Assembly (NCBI GenBank): GCA_963810945.1
Contig: CAWEPI010000008.1
Location: 186,001 to 250,000, forward strand
From: JAOUEA01 sp963810945
GTDB taxonomy: Bacteria > Actinomycetota > UBA4738 > HRBIN12
Reading direction: 5' to 3'
DNA length: 64,000 bases
Part shown: positions 18,008-27,029 of the stretch, piece by piece
Layout: each line of letters begins with the position of its first letter
How positions within the stretch are numbered: position 1 is the first letter of the stretch
The notes under the pieces: generated by a model
The model's input: the letters and a program-made list of their open reading frames with translations, nothing else
Databases searched by the model: none
Told to the model about the DNA's origin: nothing
Position numbers and translations under genes: made by a program

Positions 18008-18193
18008 GGTGTGCTCCTTCCGTGAGTTCGTGCGGATCGTCTCCACGCACCGGCCGCCACGGCTCCGGGCCCTCCCCGGGGAACCGTCCGGCATCCCTCC
18101 TCCCTGCGACGGTGCCGGTACAACGCACCCTTCGCGCAGATGCAGAGGTTGGATCACCCGATGCGGAGGTTCGGAGCTGCCGAGGGGGAGGTG

Positions 18194-18913
18194 CTAGGAG
18201 GCTGGGGCCGCGTCGACCAACGGAGCGGAGGCGGGAGCGTGACGTGAGGCGCGCAGGAACCCGGCGAACATCACGCAGATGCCGAGCACGAGCGTGATGC
18301 AGAACCCGGGCAGGTTGCCGAAGGCCGCGAACGTCGCTCCACCGGCGACGACCGAGGCCCCGAGCGCGATGAGCAGCGTCCCGTAGAACCGGTCGCGCAG
18401 CTCCGGGCGTCCGCGCATCTTCCACGCGGACCAGAGCGTGCCGAGCAGCAGCACGGTGAAGGAGGGGATCGAGATCAGCTGCGGAAGGCGGTGGGCGGGC
18501 GTGCCGTCTCCGAAGACGTGCTTGCCCGACGGCAGGCGCTCGAGCAGCGGCGCGGGGTCGACATGGGCACCCCGGAGCACGGCCACCGTGTACGCGGTGA
18601 TGAAGATCAGGACGAGGTAGACGACCGCATCGACCGTGCGGTTGCGTGCCAGGAGCTGGATCTCACCGCCGGCCAGGAACGGGACGTTCAGGACGGCCCC
18701 GAGCGCCCAATAGAGCTCGAACCAGAAGCTCGTCCATCCGTTCAGCACCCCGACCACGACCGCGGCGGAGGCGACGCCGTACATCGCGAGCGCGATCCCC
18801 CACACGAGGAGGTACGGTCGCCGGCGAGCCGCGAACTGCTTGAACAGCACCGCCGAGAACACGAACGCCACGCCTGCCGCCACCAGCGGGAACACCCACA
18901 TGGCCGTCAGCAT
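18194..18913 (-). CDS. Multipass membrane protein of unknown function
   Basis: 239 residues with seven likely membrane helices (about 5-25, 32-52, 60-80, 90-108, 140-160, 172-192, 198-216) and a short Ala/Pro C-terminal tail. I do not recognise a family motif. The start at 18913 (MLTAMWVF) has no clear ribosome site; ATG at 18901 is equally possible. It is divergent from the sugar-phosphate isomerase gene and lies downstream of no clear operon partner. Confidence 0.7.
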   Translation of the reverse strand: MLTAMWVFPLVAAGVAFVFSAVLFKQFAARRRPYLLVWGIALAMYGVASAAVVVGVLNGWTSFWFELYWALGAVLNVPFLAGGEIQLLARNRTVDAVVYLVLIFITAYTVAVLRGAHVDPAPLLERLPSGKHVFGDGTPAHRLPQLISIPSFTVLLLGTLWSAWKMRGRPELRDRFYGTLLIALGASVVAGGATFAAFGNLPGFCITLVLGICVMFAGFLRASRHAPASAPLVDAAPAS

Positions 18914-18946
18914 ACGGGGCGCGTGCCCGGCGACACCCGACCCCCG

Positions 18947-18952
18947 TACGAT
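18947..18952 (+). promoter_or_regulatory. Leaderless-type -10 box before the isomerase gene
   Basis: TACGAT ends 6 bases before the ATG at 18959, so transcription would begin at or next to the start codon. There is no ribosome site between them. The same spacing recurs elsewhere in the window. Confidence 0.5.
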
Positions 18953-18958
18953 GACAGC

Positions 18959-19754
18959 ATGGGATCGCCTCCGGTTCTGTTCTCTTCGGCCGCCTTCTTC
19001 GCGCGCCCGCTCGCCGAGACGTTCCGCATCGTGGCGGAGACCGGCTATCGCGGCGTCGAGGTGATGGTGACCAAGGACCCGGCGAGCCAGGATGCCAAGG
19101 AGATCCGCCGGCTCGCGCGCGAACACGGCCTCACCGTCGGCGCGATGCACGCGCCCTCGCTCCTGCTCACCCGCAAGGTCTGGGGCACCGACCCCGTCGG
19201 CAAGATCTATCGCGCGATGGAGGTCGCGCAGGACGCGGAGATCCCGACCGTGGTGATGCACCCGCCCTACCGCTGGCAGCGCGGATACCGCCGGTGGCTC
19301 GAGGAACAGCTCCCGGGGCTCGAGGGTGGGACCGGCGTGACGGTGGCCCTGGAGAACATGTTCCCGCGTGCGCATCGGCGAGCGCGGCGTGACCTTCCAC
19401 GCCAACCAGGATCTCGAGGACCTCGAGGGGCTCCCCGACCTCGTGCTCGACACGTCGCACGCGGCCGTGGCGCGCCACGACCTGGTGGAGGTGCGCCGCC
19501 GCTTCGGCGAGCGCCTGCGCCACGTGCATCTGTCGGACAACGCGGGCAAGGGGTGGGACTCGCACCTCCCCCCCGGCCAGGGGATCCTCGACCTGGACGT
19601 CTTCCTCACCGATCTGGCGAGCGACGGCTACCGCGGATCGGTCACCCTCGAGGTGGACCTGCGGCGCTACCTCACCGACGACGCGAAGCTGCGCGCGCTG
19701 ATGGTCGAGATGCGCGAGTACGTGGAGTCACGCTTCGCCGTCGGCGCGCCCTGA
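18959..19754 (+). CDS. Sugar phosphate isomerase/epimerase-like TIM barrel, frameshifted
   Basis: Xylose-isomerase-like (AP endonuclease 2 family) protein resembling the mycobacterial gene near proC. The N-terminal frame covers about 135 residues with GYRGVEVMV and VVMHPPYRWQ. The C-terminal frame continues with DLVLDTSHAAVA, RHVHLSDN and a final SVTLEVDL. These contain the metal-site Glu, Asp, His and Glu positions expected in this fold. The frames join if one C is removed from the CCC near 19363, giving about 264 residues. Length is one base over a multiple of three. Substrate unknown. Confidence 0.82.
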
Positions 19755-19774
19755 ACCCCTGCTAGCCTCCGGTC

Positions 19775-19933
19775 GTGCGACGCCCCACCCTGATCATGAT
19801 CATCGTGCTCTTCGTGCTGATCACCGTGGCCGCCGTGGCCCAGATCGTGATCGCCTCGGGCGACTCGGAACCGCTGCCGGGCCCCACCAGCCCCGGTCAG
19901 CTGCCGAGCACGTCGGTCTCTCCCTCGACGTAG
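19775..19933 (+). CDS. 52-residue single-helix protein
   Basis: A GTG-started short frame 20 bases after the isomerase. It has two arginines, one strongly hydrophobic helix at about residues 5-28, and a Ser/Pro/Thr-rich tail of about 24 residues. A TAGCCT box (19763-19768) ends 6 bases before the start, the leaderless pattern seen at other genes here. It is too short to identify. Sequence composition and promoter support a real small membrane protein. Confidence 0.5.
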   Translation: MRRPTLIMIIVLFVLITVAAVAQIVIASGDSEPLPGPTSPGQLPSTSVSPST

Positions 19934-20006
19934 GTCGCCTCCGAGAACCCCATGCGGTAAACCTGAGCGACATCGGCTGACTTGAAGCGGCGTGGGAAGG
20001 CGAGCG

Positions 20007-20509
20007 TTGAAGGTCGATCCGGGGTTCCAGGCTCTCTACGAGCGGGAGTTCCCGGCCGTCTACCGGGCCGCGTTCCTGCTTTGCGGCGACCGCCAGCTCG
20101 CCGAGGACGCCACGCAGGAAGCGTTCGCTCGGGCGCTCGTGCGGTGGCGTCGGCTCGGACGGGAACCATGGGCTGCGGGCTGGGTGACGACCACGGCGCT
20201 GAACGTCGCCAGGCGTCAACTCCGGAGGGGTCCGCACGCGGCCTCGATCGGATCCGATGAGCCGGCCGAGGGCTTTCGCGACGACGCGCTCGACCTCCGT
20301 GCGGCTGTGCGCGCGCTTCCCCCGCGCCAACAGGAGGCCGTGGCTCTCTATTACCTGCTGGACATGCCGGTCGCCGATACGCCGCGGCGATGGGGTGCGA
20401 CGAGGGCACCGTGAAGTCCCATCTCGCCCGGGCGCGCGCCGCCCTGCTCGAACGCATGAAGGATCCGGACCCCGACGATGTCTCCCCGAGGAGTCCCCAT
20501 GGCCGATGA
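20007..20509 (+). CDS. SigE-family ECF sigma factor, frameshifted
   Basis: About 167 residues. Region 2 (FQALYEREFPAVYRAAFLLCGD, then AEDATQEAFARALVRW) and region 4 (LPPRQQEAVALYYLLDMPVAD) lie in one frame. The recognition helix, TVKSHLARARAALLERM, is in the next frame. A missing base near 20379 restores the conserved Asp-Ile-Ala of region 4 (DIAAAMGCDEGTVK). The TTG at 20007 is preferred because GGAAGG lies 6 bases upstream; GTG at 19992 is possible. It overlaps the downstream gene, its likely anti-sigma factor. Confidence 0.8.
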
Positions 20510-21624
20510 CACCGCATTGAAGGAACGACTCCACAACGCCACGCACGCGCCCGAACGAGCGCCGGGGGTGGCACCGATCGTTCGGCGGGCGCGGATGCTC
20601 CGCTCACGCAGAGTGGCTGCAGCTGTGGCGGTGACGTGTCTGCTAGCGGTAGCCGTCGCGACCCCGATGCGCGCGCTGCGTCATATCGGCCAGGCCACCA
20701 CTCCCGCGGCTGGGACCCGTGTGTCCGCCTTCGGGATCTCCGCCAACGTCCCACCGGGCTGGAGCGCGCGCATCTACGCGGTCCCTGGGTACGGCGGCGC
20801 CGCACTGTATGCCTCGACCGCAGGTCGACTGCCGGACGGCCCTCCGTTGTCCGCTTGGAACGCGGGACACCGCGGTGGCCTCGCGGTGGGCGTGGTCGAG
20901 GTCACCGGTCTGTGCCCCTGTCCGGGATTCCCCGCCGCCGATTCCATCGCGGCCTTCGCGGCGGGCGACTGGTACCAGCCGAGCGACGGGTCCACCCCCG
21001 TCAGTTACCGCGTGTTCCAGACCAACGGTGGCTACCTGCGACCGATCACGATCGACGGACGTTCCTTCCTCGTGTGGGCGACGCTGCCCTCCCGCGATGC
21101 CGCCCGCCCCTCGCAATTCCAACGGATCGGAGCGCTCCTCGATTCGGTGCGTATCACCCCGGAGGCCGACCAACCGGATGCGTCCACGCTCCCTGTTCGG
21201 TTCGACGGGTCATCCGGTTCCACGGGAGCCTCAACCAACGCTTCCGGGGACGGCATGGGCATCGTCGACGGCGTTCGCCACCGACGATCTGATCCAGGCG
21301 GGTCTGTCGGGCCAGCTTGCGCCGTGGCCGAACCTCACCCTCCAAGGCCTCGGGCCGGACGACGTCGTGGTCGTTGCGTGGACCCGGCGGGGCAATGCGT
21401 ACGGGATCATGGCCCCATCGTCGAACGACCCGCTGTCGCTACGACTCGGGGACGCCAGGAAGACGCTTCCTTTCGAGGGTGAGCCAAGCGCGCCGCTTCG
21501 ACTCGCCGGCCTGGACGGTGGCGTGCCGGCAGTGGTGAACGTCTATTTCGGATCGCGCCGGCCACCGTCGGCGACGAGGGCTCTGACTCGGTCCCTGCTG
21601 CATCGACTCCACATCACGCAGTGA
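20499..21624 (+). CDS. Membrane-anchored putative anti-sigma or regulatory protein, frameshifted
   Basis: About 374 residues after removal of one G near 21267 (reading GMGIV then TAFATDDL). The cytoplasmic N-terminus of about 38 residues is basic, one membrane helix lies at about 40-58, and the rest is extracytoplasmic with a CPCPGF segment. The start overlaps the sigma gene by 11 bases, so it is probably its anti-sigma partner, although no zinc motif is present. No family recognised. The final part resembles secreted beta-rich domains but is unassigned. Confidence 0.7.
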
Positions 21625-21627
21625 TGG

Positions 21628-22413
21628 TCACTCCAGGACGACCGCGGCGCCTTCCTTGACGTTCAGCGTCTCGGCGGCGCTGCCGTGGTTCACCACGAGC
21701 GCGACGTAGCCCTGGGAGTCGACGATGCACGCCAGCACCCCTTCCGGGACGTCGGCGAAGATGCTCACCCGCGGCACGGCGCGCCCTCCTACCTGGAGCA
21801 AGGAGCCGAGCCCGGCCTCGTCCAGGTCGGCCGGGCGCGCGTTCAGTTGCACGTTGCCGAAGCCGTCGATGCCGATAACGCGGCACCCGAGTGCGCCGAC
21901 CGCCACCATCGGCCCGGGCATCTCGAGCGTGCGGAGATCCCCGGGATCGAGCGCCGGACCGACCTGCTCGAGCGGCACGCCGTTCGCGAGGTGCGCGGCC
22001 GCGGGCGCGAACACGTCGCGGCCGTGGAAGGTCTTGGAGACCGGGAACAGCAGCACGCGGGAGTCCTCGATGGCCGCCGCCTCCTCGGCGCCACCGAGCG
22101 CCGCCCAGGCCACCGAGAGCAGCCCGTTGTCGGGTCCCAGCAGCAACGCGCCCGTGCCGGCGCGCACCGCGATCGATCGGCGCTCGGACCCCACGCCCGG
22201 ATCCACCACAGCGACGTAGACGGCGTCCGACGGCATGTACCTCGTCGCCCGTCCCAGCGTGAGCGCGCCGCGCATGACGTCCTGGCGCGGGACGTCGTGC
22301 GTCAGATCGATCACGCGGACGTCGGGGGCGATCGAGGCCATGACGCCGTGGCACACACCGACGAACTCGTCGGCGCGACCGTAGTCGGTCATGAAGACCA
22401 CCGGCCGCGTCAT
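21628..22413 (-). CDS. SAM hydrolase / SAM hydroxide adenosyltransferase (DUF62) family
   Basis: 261 residues. Family motifs are seen: FMTDYG at the N-terminus (SAM-binding Asp), IDLTHDVPRQD, VYVAVVDPGVGSERR, LLLGPDNGLL and FHGRDVFAPAAA. Characterised relatives use water or hydroxide to split SAM into adenosine and methionine; halogenase homologues use chloride or fluoride. Discriminating residues would need alignment. The gene overlaps the upstream hydrolase gene by 4 bases (ATGA), ending an operon with bS22 and the P-loop kinase. Confidence 0.9.
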   Translation of the reverse strand: MTRPVVFMTDYGRADEFVGVCHGVMASIAPDVRVIDLTHDVPRQDVMRGALTLGRATRYMPSDAVYVAVVDPGVGSERRSIAVRAGTGALLLGPDNGLLSVAWAALGGAEEAAAIEDSRVLLFPVSKTFHGRDVFAPAAAHLANGVPLEQVGPALDPGDLRTLEMPGPMVAVGALGCRVIGIDGFGNVQLNARPADLDEAGLGSLLQVGGRAVPRVSIFADVPEGVLACIVDSQGYVALVVNHGSAAETLNVKEGAAVVLE

Positions 22414-23216
22414 GGCCCCGCGCTCGGCGCCTCGGTCGGGAGGTATTGCGCGAGCCACGTCTGGATGAGGCTCCGGACCTGCTCGCCCTGGTTGCCGCTG
22501 AGGAGGTCGGTCCCGTGGTCGGCCGTGGTGAAGATCTGCACGCGCTTCGGCTGCAGGCTCTCGTCGTACAGCTGCTGAGCGGAAGCGGCGGCGCCCGTCG
22601 GATCCTCGTCGCCCGCGATGAAGAGCTTGGCCGCGGCCACGAGCGACATCACGTCGGGGCTCGCGGTGAGGCCCTCGATCGTGACGGGCGCGGACAGGGT
22701 GATGGCGGCCTCGATGCCATCCGGCTGCTTGGAGGCGGCGATCAGCGACGCGGTCCCGCCCATCGAGGCGCCGATGAGCCCCAACCGCGTCGGACCCTGA
22801 TCGCGCAGGTATGCCTCCGCCGCGAGCACATCCTTCCAGATCGACGCGACATCCTTCTGGCCCCTCGAGCAGCCGGCGTCGCCGCCCGGGCAGTAGCCGC
22901 GGAAGTCGAAGGTGAGGACGCGGTAGCCCTCGCGAGACAGACGGTCCGCGAAATCGAACCACGAGCTCTGGTCGGACGGCAGCATGTGCGCCAGCACGAC
23001 ACCGGCGGTGGCGGTGTCAGGACCGAAGAGCCGTCCGGCGAGGCGCACGCCGTCCGACGTCGTGAAGGTGACCGCCCTGGAGTCCTGGAGCGCCTGCGTG
23101 CGGATCTCGTTCGCCTGGTTGCAGGACGCCGAGGTCGAAAGCGCGGCCAGCACGATCACGGCGACGGCCACTCGGGCCGCGAGACGAGGAGGACGGGATC
23201 GGAACGGCGCACGCAC
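22410..23216 (-). CDS. Alpha/beta hydrolase lipoprotein
   Basis: 268 residues. An N-terminal signal with Cys at about residue 33 (STSASC) suggests a lipoprotein. The fold shows the oxyanion segment AHMLPSDQSSW, a nucleophile elbow GASMGG, an acid in AGDEDPTG and a catalytic His in TADHGTD. It is related to dienelactone hydrolase-like or serine aminopeptidase-type enzymes. The substrate is unknown. It is followed by the SAM hydrolase gene with a 4-base overlap. Confidence 0.85.
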   Translation of the reverse strand: MRAPFRSRPPRLAARVAVAVIVLAALSTSASCNQANEIRTQALQDSRAVTFTTSDGVRLAGRLFGPDTATAGVVLAHMLPSDQSSWFDFADRLSREGYRVLTFDFRGYCPGGDAGCSRGQKDVASIWKDVLAAEAYLRDQGPTRLGLIGASMGGTASLIAASKQPDGIEAAITLSAPVTIEGLTASPDVMSLVAAAKLFIAGDEDPTGAAASAQQLYDESLQPKRVQIFTTADHGTDLLSGNQGEQVRSLIQTWLAQYLPTEAPSAGP

Positions 23217-23233
23217 GGGGCGCGGGCCTTCCG

Positions 23234-23335
23234 CTACTTGCCCAGCTTCATCCGCTGGTGCCGCGTGCGCTTGAGAAGCTTCTTATGCTTCTTCTTGCGC
23301 ATCTTCTTGCGGCGCTTCTTCACTAGCGACGGCAA
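23234..23335 (-). CDS. Small ribosomal protein bS22 (AURKAIP1/COX24-like, 33 residues)
   Basis: The 33-residue product is almost all Lys and Arg and ends KRTRHQRMKLGK. It aligns over its full length with the actinobacterial AURKAIP1/COX24-domain protein found in mycobacterial 30S subunits. The TTG at 23335 aligns with the usual Met, with GGGTGG as ribosome site. In mycobacteria it lies next to an Rv0500A-type helix-turn-helix gene and proC; here the helix-turn-helix gene is two genes upstream in the same operon. Confidence 0.88.
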   Translation of the reverse strand: MPSLVKKRRKKMRKKKHKKLLKRTRHQRMKLGK

Positions 23336-23347
23336 GCTGCCACCCTT

Positions 23348-24239
23348 TCACTCGGTCCCGAAGACGTTCCGGAGGTCGACGCGCTTCGCGCGGAAGTTCT
23401 CCTCCAGGCGAACGGAGCCCAGTCTAAGCGCTTTCGGCGCCTCTGCCACCGGCGAGATCAGTCGCAGCCCCTGGTCCTCCGTCACGATACTCGAGGTAGC
23501 CGAGCCCCGTGAACCCGCCGTGCCCGTCGGACAGACCCACCAGCAAGCGGTCCAGCTGGGCGAGGTCGAACAGCGGCGGAAGCGTCGGCATGAAGACGGT
23601 GGGCTTCACGCGGAACCGTTGCAGCTCGGGTTCGAAGTAGCGGGCCATCGCGCGTTCGCGCTGTTCCATGCGCTGCTCGACGCTGGTGGGCATCGCGTTC
23701 GGATGCACCGGGAGCGCCTGGACATCGACCCCGAAGAACCGTTCCAACACCCCCAGGATGGGCTCCAGCTCCTGGCCCCGCTGCAGACCGACCACGAGAT
23801 CGGGCTCGAGCATGTCGACCTTGTAGTACTTGATCAGCTGGCCCCAGATCCCGCTCACCATGCCGCTGGTGTCCACGACGACGAGGTCGGCGCCATCGGC
23901 GTGCGCACGCTGGCTCAACCGCGTGAGGGCGCCAACCAGCGGAAGAAGGTGATCCTGTGGACTCGTCGAGCCGACGAAACCCAGGGCGTCGGCATGCGCC
24001 ATCCGCTCGAGGGTGAGATCGTCGGGGCCGTGGATCCGCTTCATCCCCACCGTGGCGGGAGGGCCGACGGTCTTCTGAGAGACGTCGGCGTCGAGGTACG
24101 CCACCGAGCGGCCGAGGCGCAAGGCGAACGCCGCGGTGGCCCGCGCCAGGGTGCTCTTGCCCGAGTCCAGGCCGCCGATGAACATCACCGTGCGCGCATC
24201 GCGCGCGGCACGGTCGACGAGCCGATCGTGTTCGTTCAC
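23348..24239 (-). CDS. Clp1/Grc3-like P-loop polynucleotide-kinase family protein, frameshifted
   Basis: Walker A is GGLDSGKST at residues 22-30, followed by DADVSQKTVGPP and a Walker B-like DLVVVDTSG near 120. These match the Clp1 P-loop family, whose eukaryotic and archaeal members phosphorylate RNA 5'-hydroxyl ends. The first frame stops at 23424 with a non-conserved tail. Removing one base near 23489 gives LEIVTEDQGLRLISPV and a longer C-terminal domain ending at 23350, about 296 residues. The length is one base over a multiple of three. It sits between the helix-turn-helix gene and bS22. Confidence 0.82.
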
Positions 24240-24302
24240 CTACGCCCTCTCTGCCATCGCAGAGGCCCGGCAGGCGCGTGATCCTGAGCCCAGGTCGGCC
24301 GG

Positions 24303-24500
24303 CTATCCGGCCTCGGTGTATCGCTCCATCAGGTAGCTATGGACGTCTTCCTCGCGGAGTCGGTAGTTGCGGCCCACCCTGACGGCGGACATCTCCCCGG
24401 TCTTGATCAGTCGGTAGACGGTCATCCTGGATACGCGCAGGAGGTCAGCGACCTCGTTGACGGTCAGCAGCCGAGCCTCGGTGAAGGGTTCTTTCCTCAC
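24303..24500 (-). CDS. Excisionase/BldC-type helix-turn-helix protein (Rv0500A-like)
   Basis: 65 residues from a GTG. A MerR-like winged helix covers most of it: LLTVNEVADLLRVS, RMTVYRLIKTGEM, then AVRVGRNYRLREEDV. It closely resembles the small DNA-binding protein encoded after proC in mycobacteria. It is probably a chromosomal regulator, not a phage excisionase, since no integrase or att site is near. A good -10 box lies at 24510. Confidence 0.9.
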   Translation of the reverse strand: MRKEPFTEARLLTVNEVADLLRVSRMTVYRLIKTGEMSAVRVGRNYRLREEDVHSYLMERYTEAG

Positions 24501-24509
24501 GATGGGCGG

Positions 24510-24515
24510 ATTGTA
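24510..24515 (-). promoter_or_regulatory. -10 box for the helix-turn-helix / kinase / bS22 operon
   Basis: TACAAT on the minus strand ends 9 bases before the GTG at 24500. The very short leader has no ribosome site, so the first gene may be leaderless. Confidence 0.5.
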
Positions 24516-24603
24516 GGGGGTGGCCCGGGTCGGTGGATAGCCCCAGTTGCTGCGCCGCAGGTCAGACAGGGTACGGGCGAGGGTGAGGGGCGCGCGGAGC
24601 CCT

Positions 24604-25428
24604 TCAGAACGCCGCCGCGAGGGCCTGGAAGCAGGGCCAGTAGGCCACGGGGTCGACGTGGTCGTCCATCACGACCACGACGTCCGTACGGCCCTGCGCC
24701 CGCGCCACGATCAGGGCCGGGTCGTTCACATCGGCGATGCTGAGCGTCTCGATGCCCGCCTCGATCGTCGCGCCGGCGAAGCCGTGGTCGGCCACGACCA
24801 GGTCGGGCGTCTCGTCGGCGAGCATCCGCTCCATGGCGTCGGGCCAGTGCGTGTGCCGCGGCTCGCGTCCGTCGGTGAGGAACCCCACACCGCCCCAGTG
24901 GTCGATCATCCAGTCATGCGGGAGATGACCCTCCCGCCACCTGATCCCCTGGGCGGGCGTGAGCACCCGCGCCCCGCGCGCCGCGAGCAGGCCATCGATC
25001 GCGTGGTACAGGAGCGCGAGCCCGATCGGGTGTCCCGTCGCGAGGAGCACGCGCTCGCCATCCACGCAGGCGCGCGCGAGCCGCTCCCCCATCGCCGCGC
25101 ACGCGTCGACGATCGGGGACGGCGCGATCTCCACGTCGCCGTACCGCGCGTCGTGATCGATCGGCGACCCGGCACCGGCCGCCACCAGGTCGAGGATGTC
25201 GTCGAAGCTGAAGGTCCCGGGGAGGCCCGAGAGCCCGAAGAGCTTGTCGGGGTCTCCGTCCAGCAGCATCAGGATGTTCGCCCGGACGTTGTCGAGCGGA
25301 TGGGTGGCGATCCCGGCGACCTCGCCCTCCACGAGCCCCGCCTCGAGCTCCTCGCGCGCCCACGGCCGGGGCGTCCACCGGTCGTCGAGCGTGGGCAGGC
25401 GACGGACGTGCGCTTCGATAACGTCCAT
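24604..25428 (-). CDS. Actinobacterial phosphatase-like protein of unproven function
   Basis: 274 residues. Conserved blocks include VLLATGHPIGL, DLVVADHGFAGA, IADVNDPALIVA and VVMDDHVDP, which match a family widely annotated only as phosphatase in actinobacteria. The histidine and aspartate blocks suggest a metal-dependent hydrolase. No signal or membrane segment. The start at 25428 is nearly back to back with the divergent SDR gene. The 103-base gap to the helix-turn-helix gene holds nothing notable except its promoter. Confidence 0.72.
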   Translation of the reverse strand: MDVIEAHVRRLPTLDDRWTPRPWAREELEAGLVEGEVAGIATHPLDNVRANILMLLDGDPDKLFGLSGLPGTFSFDDILDLVAAGAGSPIDHDARYGDVEIAPSPIVDACAAMGERLARACVDGERVLLATGHPIGLALLYHAIDGLLAARGARVLTPAQGIRWREGHLPHDWMIDHWGGVGFLTDGREPRHTHWPDAMERMLADETPDLVVADHGFAGATIEAGIETLSIADVNDPALIVARAQGRTDVVVVMDDHVDPVAYWPCFQALAAAF

Positions 25429-25453
25429 GGATGCAGAGCGTACGGGAGCGGCC

Positions 25454-26245
25454 ATGCAGCTGAAGGGCGCGGTGGTGGTGGTCACGGGCGCGTCGGCGGG
25501 GATCGGCGAGGCGACCGCGTTGGCCTTCGCGCGACGCGGCGCGCGCGTGGTGCTGGCCGCGCGTCGTATCGAGAAGCTCCGGGCGATGGCCGAGCGGATC
25601 GAGCAGGCGGGGGGACGGGCGCTGGGGGTGTCGTGCGACGTGACCGACCCGCACGATCTGCGGAGCCTCCGCACGGTGACGGAGGAGGCGTTCGGGCCGA
25701 CCGACGTGCTCGTCAACAACGCGGGCGTCCCTGGGGGCGGTCCGTTCGCCTCCTTGGGGTACGAGGCGATCCGTCGGGTGGTGGACGTCAACCTCATGGG
25801 CGTGCTCTTCGGCACCCGGGCGTTCCTGCCCGGGATGATGGCGCGCGGCCACGGTCACGTGGTCAACGTGGCGTCGCTGGCGGGGCGGTTCGCCGCGCCC
25901 GGTGCCGCCGTCTACACGGCCACCAAGCACGGCGTCGTGGCCTTCTCGGAATCGTTGAACTACGAGGCCGAGGAGCGCGGCGTGCACGTGACGACCGTGA
26001 ACCCGGGATTCGTGACCACCGAGGGATTCCCGCAGGAGGGCATGCCGCCGCAACTCGTGATGGCGCCGGAGCGGGTGGCGGAGGCCATCGTCAAGGTCGT
26101 GAGGGCGGAGATCGCGCCCGAATACAGCGTGCCGCGGTGGGTCGGGCCGTTGCAGGCGTTCCGCGTCCTGGTGCCGCCGCTGTACCGTTGGGGGGTTCGC
26201 ACCACCCGTCGGGTGGGTCTCAAGGCCACGGCCGCGCAACGCTAG
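25454..26245 (+). CDS. Short-chain dehydrogenase/reductase
   Basis: 263 residues. The cofactor motif TGASAGIGEAT is at residues 10-20, NNAGVPG near 88, and the catalytic Ser with YTATK near 155-160. The Arg after the second strand (LAARR) suggests NADP preference. A GGGAG ribosome site lies 5 bases before the ATG at 25454. The basic, hydrophobic C-terminus (VPPLYRWGVRTTRR) hints at membrane association. Substrate unknown. It begins a four-gene plus-strand run ending at DUF2017. Confidence 0.88.
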   Translation: MQLKGAVVVVTGASAGIGEATALAFARRGARVVLAARRIEKLRAMAERIEQAGGRALGVSCDVTDPHDLRSLRTVTEEAFGPTDVLVNNAGVPGGGPFASLGYEAIRRVVDVNLMGVLFGTRAFLPGMMARGHGHVVNVASLAGRFAAPGAAVYTATKHGVVAFSESLNYEAEERGVHVTTVNPGFVTTEGFPQEGMPPQLVMAPERVAEAIVKVVRAEIAPEYSVPRWVGPLQAFRVLVPPLYRWGVRTTRRVGLKATAAQR

Positions 26246-26252
26246 GAGCTGG

Positions 26253-26726
26253 ATGCACACGTTCACCGCCATCCTCACCTCAGCGATGGAGGCACCGGGC
26301 GACGCCTGGACGACGATCGCGATCCCCGACGATGTCGCCTCGAGCTTCGGCACCCGCGCGATGGTGAAGGTGCGCGGCACGATCGACGGTGTGCCGATCC
26401 GCAGTTCCCTGATGCCCGACGGCGCCGGTGGTTTCCGCATGATGGTGAACGCCAGCATCCGCAAGGAGGCCGGTGTGGGGGCCGGCGACGAGATCTCGGT
26501 CGCGCTCGAGGTGGACGACGCCCCCCGGACGGTGCGCACGCCGGCGGACCTCAACGCGGCCCTGAAGGCCGACCCGCGCGCGAAGGCGTTCTGGGGGGCG
26601 CTCTCCTACTCCAACAAGAGCCTCTACGTCGAGTGGATCCGCGAGGCGAAGCAGCCGGCGACCCGTGCCCGGCGCGTGGCCGAGACCGTGCAGAACATGC
26701 GCGACGGGAAGAAGCGCCAACGGTGA
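26253..26726 (+). CDS. YdeI/DUF1905 family protein
   Basis: 157 residues. The N-terminal half is a DUF1905 barrel (VKVRGTIDGVPIRSSLMP, VGAGDEISVALEVD). The C-terminal half is the YdeI/OmpD-associated region (ADLNAALKADPRAKAFWGALSYS...EWIREAK...RARRVAETVQNM). Relatives are annotated as bacteriocin-protection or hypothetical proteins; the molecular role is unclear. It overlaps clpS by 4 bases (GTGA). Confidence 0.85.
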   Translation: MHTFTAILTSAMEAPGDAWTTIAIPDDVASSFGTRAMVKVRGTIDGVPIRSSLMPDGAGGFRMMVNASIRKEAGVGAGDEISVALEVDDAPRTVRTPADLNAALKADPRAKAFWGALSYSNKSLYVEWIREAKQPATRARRVAETVQNMRDGKKRQR

Positions 26727-27028
26727 TCGAGGCCAAGACCGGGACCGCGCCCGTCGAGGTGACCGAGCCCGACATCGACGAGGAGATCGAGCGCGACATC
26801 CCGTGGATCGTGCTCGTGTGGAACGATCCGGTGAACCTGATGTCCTACGTCACGTGGGTGTTCCAGAAGCTCTTCGGTTATCCGCGCGCGAAGGCCGAGA
26901 AGCTGATGATGGACGTCCACACGAAAGGCAAGGCCGTCGTGGCCAACGGGACCAAGGACGAATGCGAGGGCCACGTCGCGCGACTGCACGCCTACGGACT
27001 CTGGGCGACGATGCAGAAGGACCGCTGA
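26723..27028 (+). CDS. clpS: ATP-dependent Clp protease adaptor ClpS
   Basis: 101 residues from a GTG. Family motifs are VLVWNDPVNLMSYV (the substrate-binding Asn/Asp pair), AKAEKLMMDVHTKGKAVV, and a C-terminal ARLHAYGLWATM. ClpS delivers N-end-rule substrates to ClpAP/ClpCP. The adjacent DUF2017 gene, starting 1 base after the stop, is the standard actinobacterial neighbour. Confidence 0.95.
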   Translation: MIEAKTGTAPVEVTEPDIDEEIERDIPWIVLVWNDPVNLMSYVTWVFQKLFGYPRAKAEKLMMDVHTKGKAVVANGTKDECEGHVARLHAYGLWATMQKDR

Positions 27029-27029
27029 G

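Noticed and set aside
24303..24500. Phage excisionase and a possible integrated element
   Set aside because: The protein matches the chromosomal Rv0500A/BldC-type family; there is no integrase, att repeat or phage gene nearby.
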